From positions 34,693-98,692 of the forward strand of contig CAZTJF010000016.1 of NCBI GenBank assembly GCA_964613805.1: a stretch of DNA of 64,000 nt. Reading direction: 5' to 3'. Made by a program: the position numbers and the translations under genes. This stretch comes from XYD12-FULL-36-8 sp964613805 (lineage in GTDB: Bacteria > Bacteroidota > Ignavibacteria > Ignavibacteriales > Ignavibacteriaceae). Positions 63,905 through 64,000 of the stretch are shown here, piece after piece (the first letter of the stretch is position 1; each line of letters opens with the position of its first letter). Below the pieces are notes generated by a model, which had not been told where the DNA came from, did not search any database, and saw only the letters and a list, made by a program, of their open reading frames with translations.

Positions 63905-64000
63905 CTGGAAATCAGACAATGCTATTCTATATGTTTTAGTTTTGGTAGAGTCTGTAAAATAATTTGTGTAAATGGGATTTAGATTTAAAGAACATTTAAA

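Overview
The window is 64 kb of AT-rich bacterial chromosome. It most likely comes from the Ignavibacteria (Ignavibacteriota/Chlorobi branch) or a close Bacteroidota relative. Three things point there: a secreted protein ending in the sorting domain that opens SQNYPNPFNP (45417-48224), PorV/PorQ-like and other outer-membrane barrels, and sensor kinases with regulator propellers and Y_Y_Y domains. All 46 protein genes lie on the + strand. I see no rRNA, tRNA, CRISPR array, insertion sequence or prophage. No stretch longer than 300 bases lacks a gene.

Layout. 97-1983: a small secreted protein and an AmpG-like permease. 2127-18285: a signalling island of four large histidine kinases followed by a lone receiver and a receiver-PP2C phosphatase. 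The kinases have unrelated sensor ends (NTF2-like fold plus six repeats; 7TM-DISM; two propeller types) but nearly interchangeable kinase ends that share long identical DNA stretches. 18444-20804: a DUF4397 lipoprotein, a barrel protein and a DUF5683-like membrane protein. 21027-22220: an arsR-arsM unit with a recognisable promoter and operator-like palindromes. 22228-31269: a TIGR02757 protein and a peptide-use neighbourhood (OPT transporter, PqqD-like protein, PepD dipeptidase, MFS permease, M29-like aminopeptidase), with two tandem barrel paralogues inside it.

31375-48224 is an envelope island. It encodes a discoidin-like protein with a FlgD-like end, a PorV/PorQ-like barrel, a very large outer-membrane protein, a 1050-residue TPR protein, an ExbB-like/ExbD pair, a TonB-like protein whose periplasmic part is a DUF4159 domain, a second DUF4159-like protein that is a lipoprotein, a DUF5683-like protein, a small lipoprotein and a multi-domain secreted protein with a sorting domain. 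It reads like an energised envelope machine with its surface clients, and it is my best candidate for an undescribed system.

48360-63839 is mostly housekeeping: def-fmt, a reverse transsulfuration pair (CBS and a gamma-lyase/synthase), a secreted protein, a double GNAT protein, a TonB-dependent receptor, a solitary DNA methyltransferase abutting xseA-xseB-dxs, a Gfo/Idh/MocA oxidoreductase and a PhoB/PhoR-like two-component pair closed by a strong terminator. Functions are assigned from motifs and general family knowledge only; no database search was possible.
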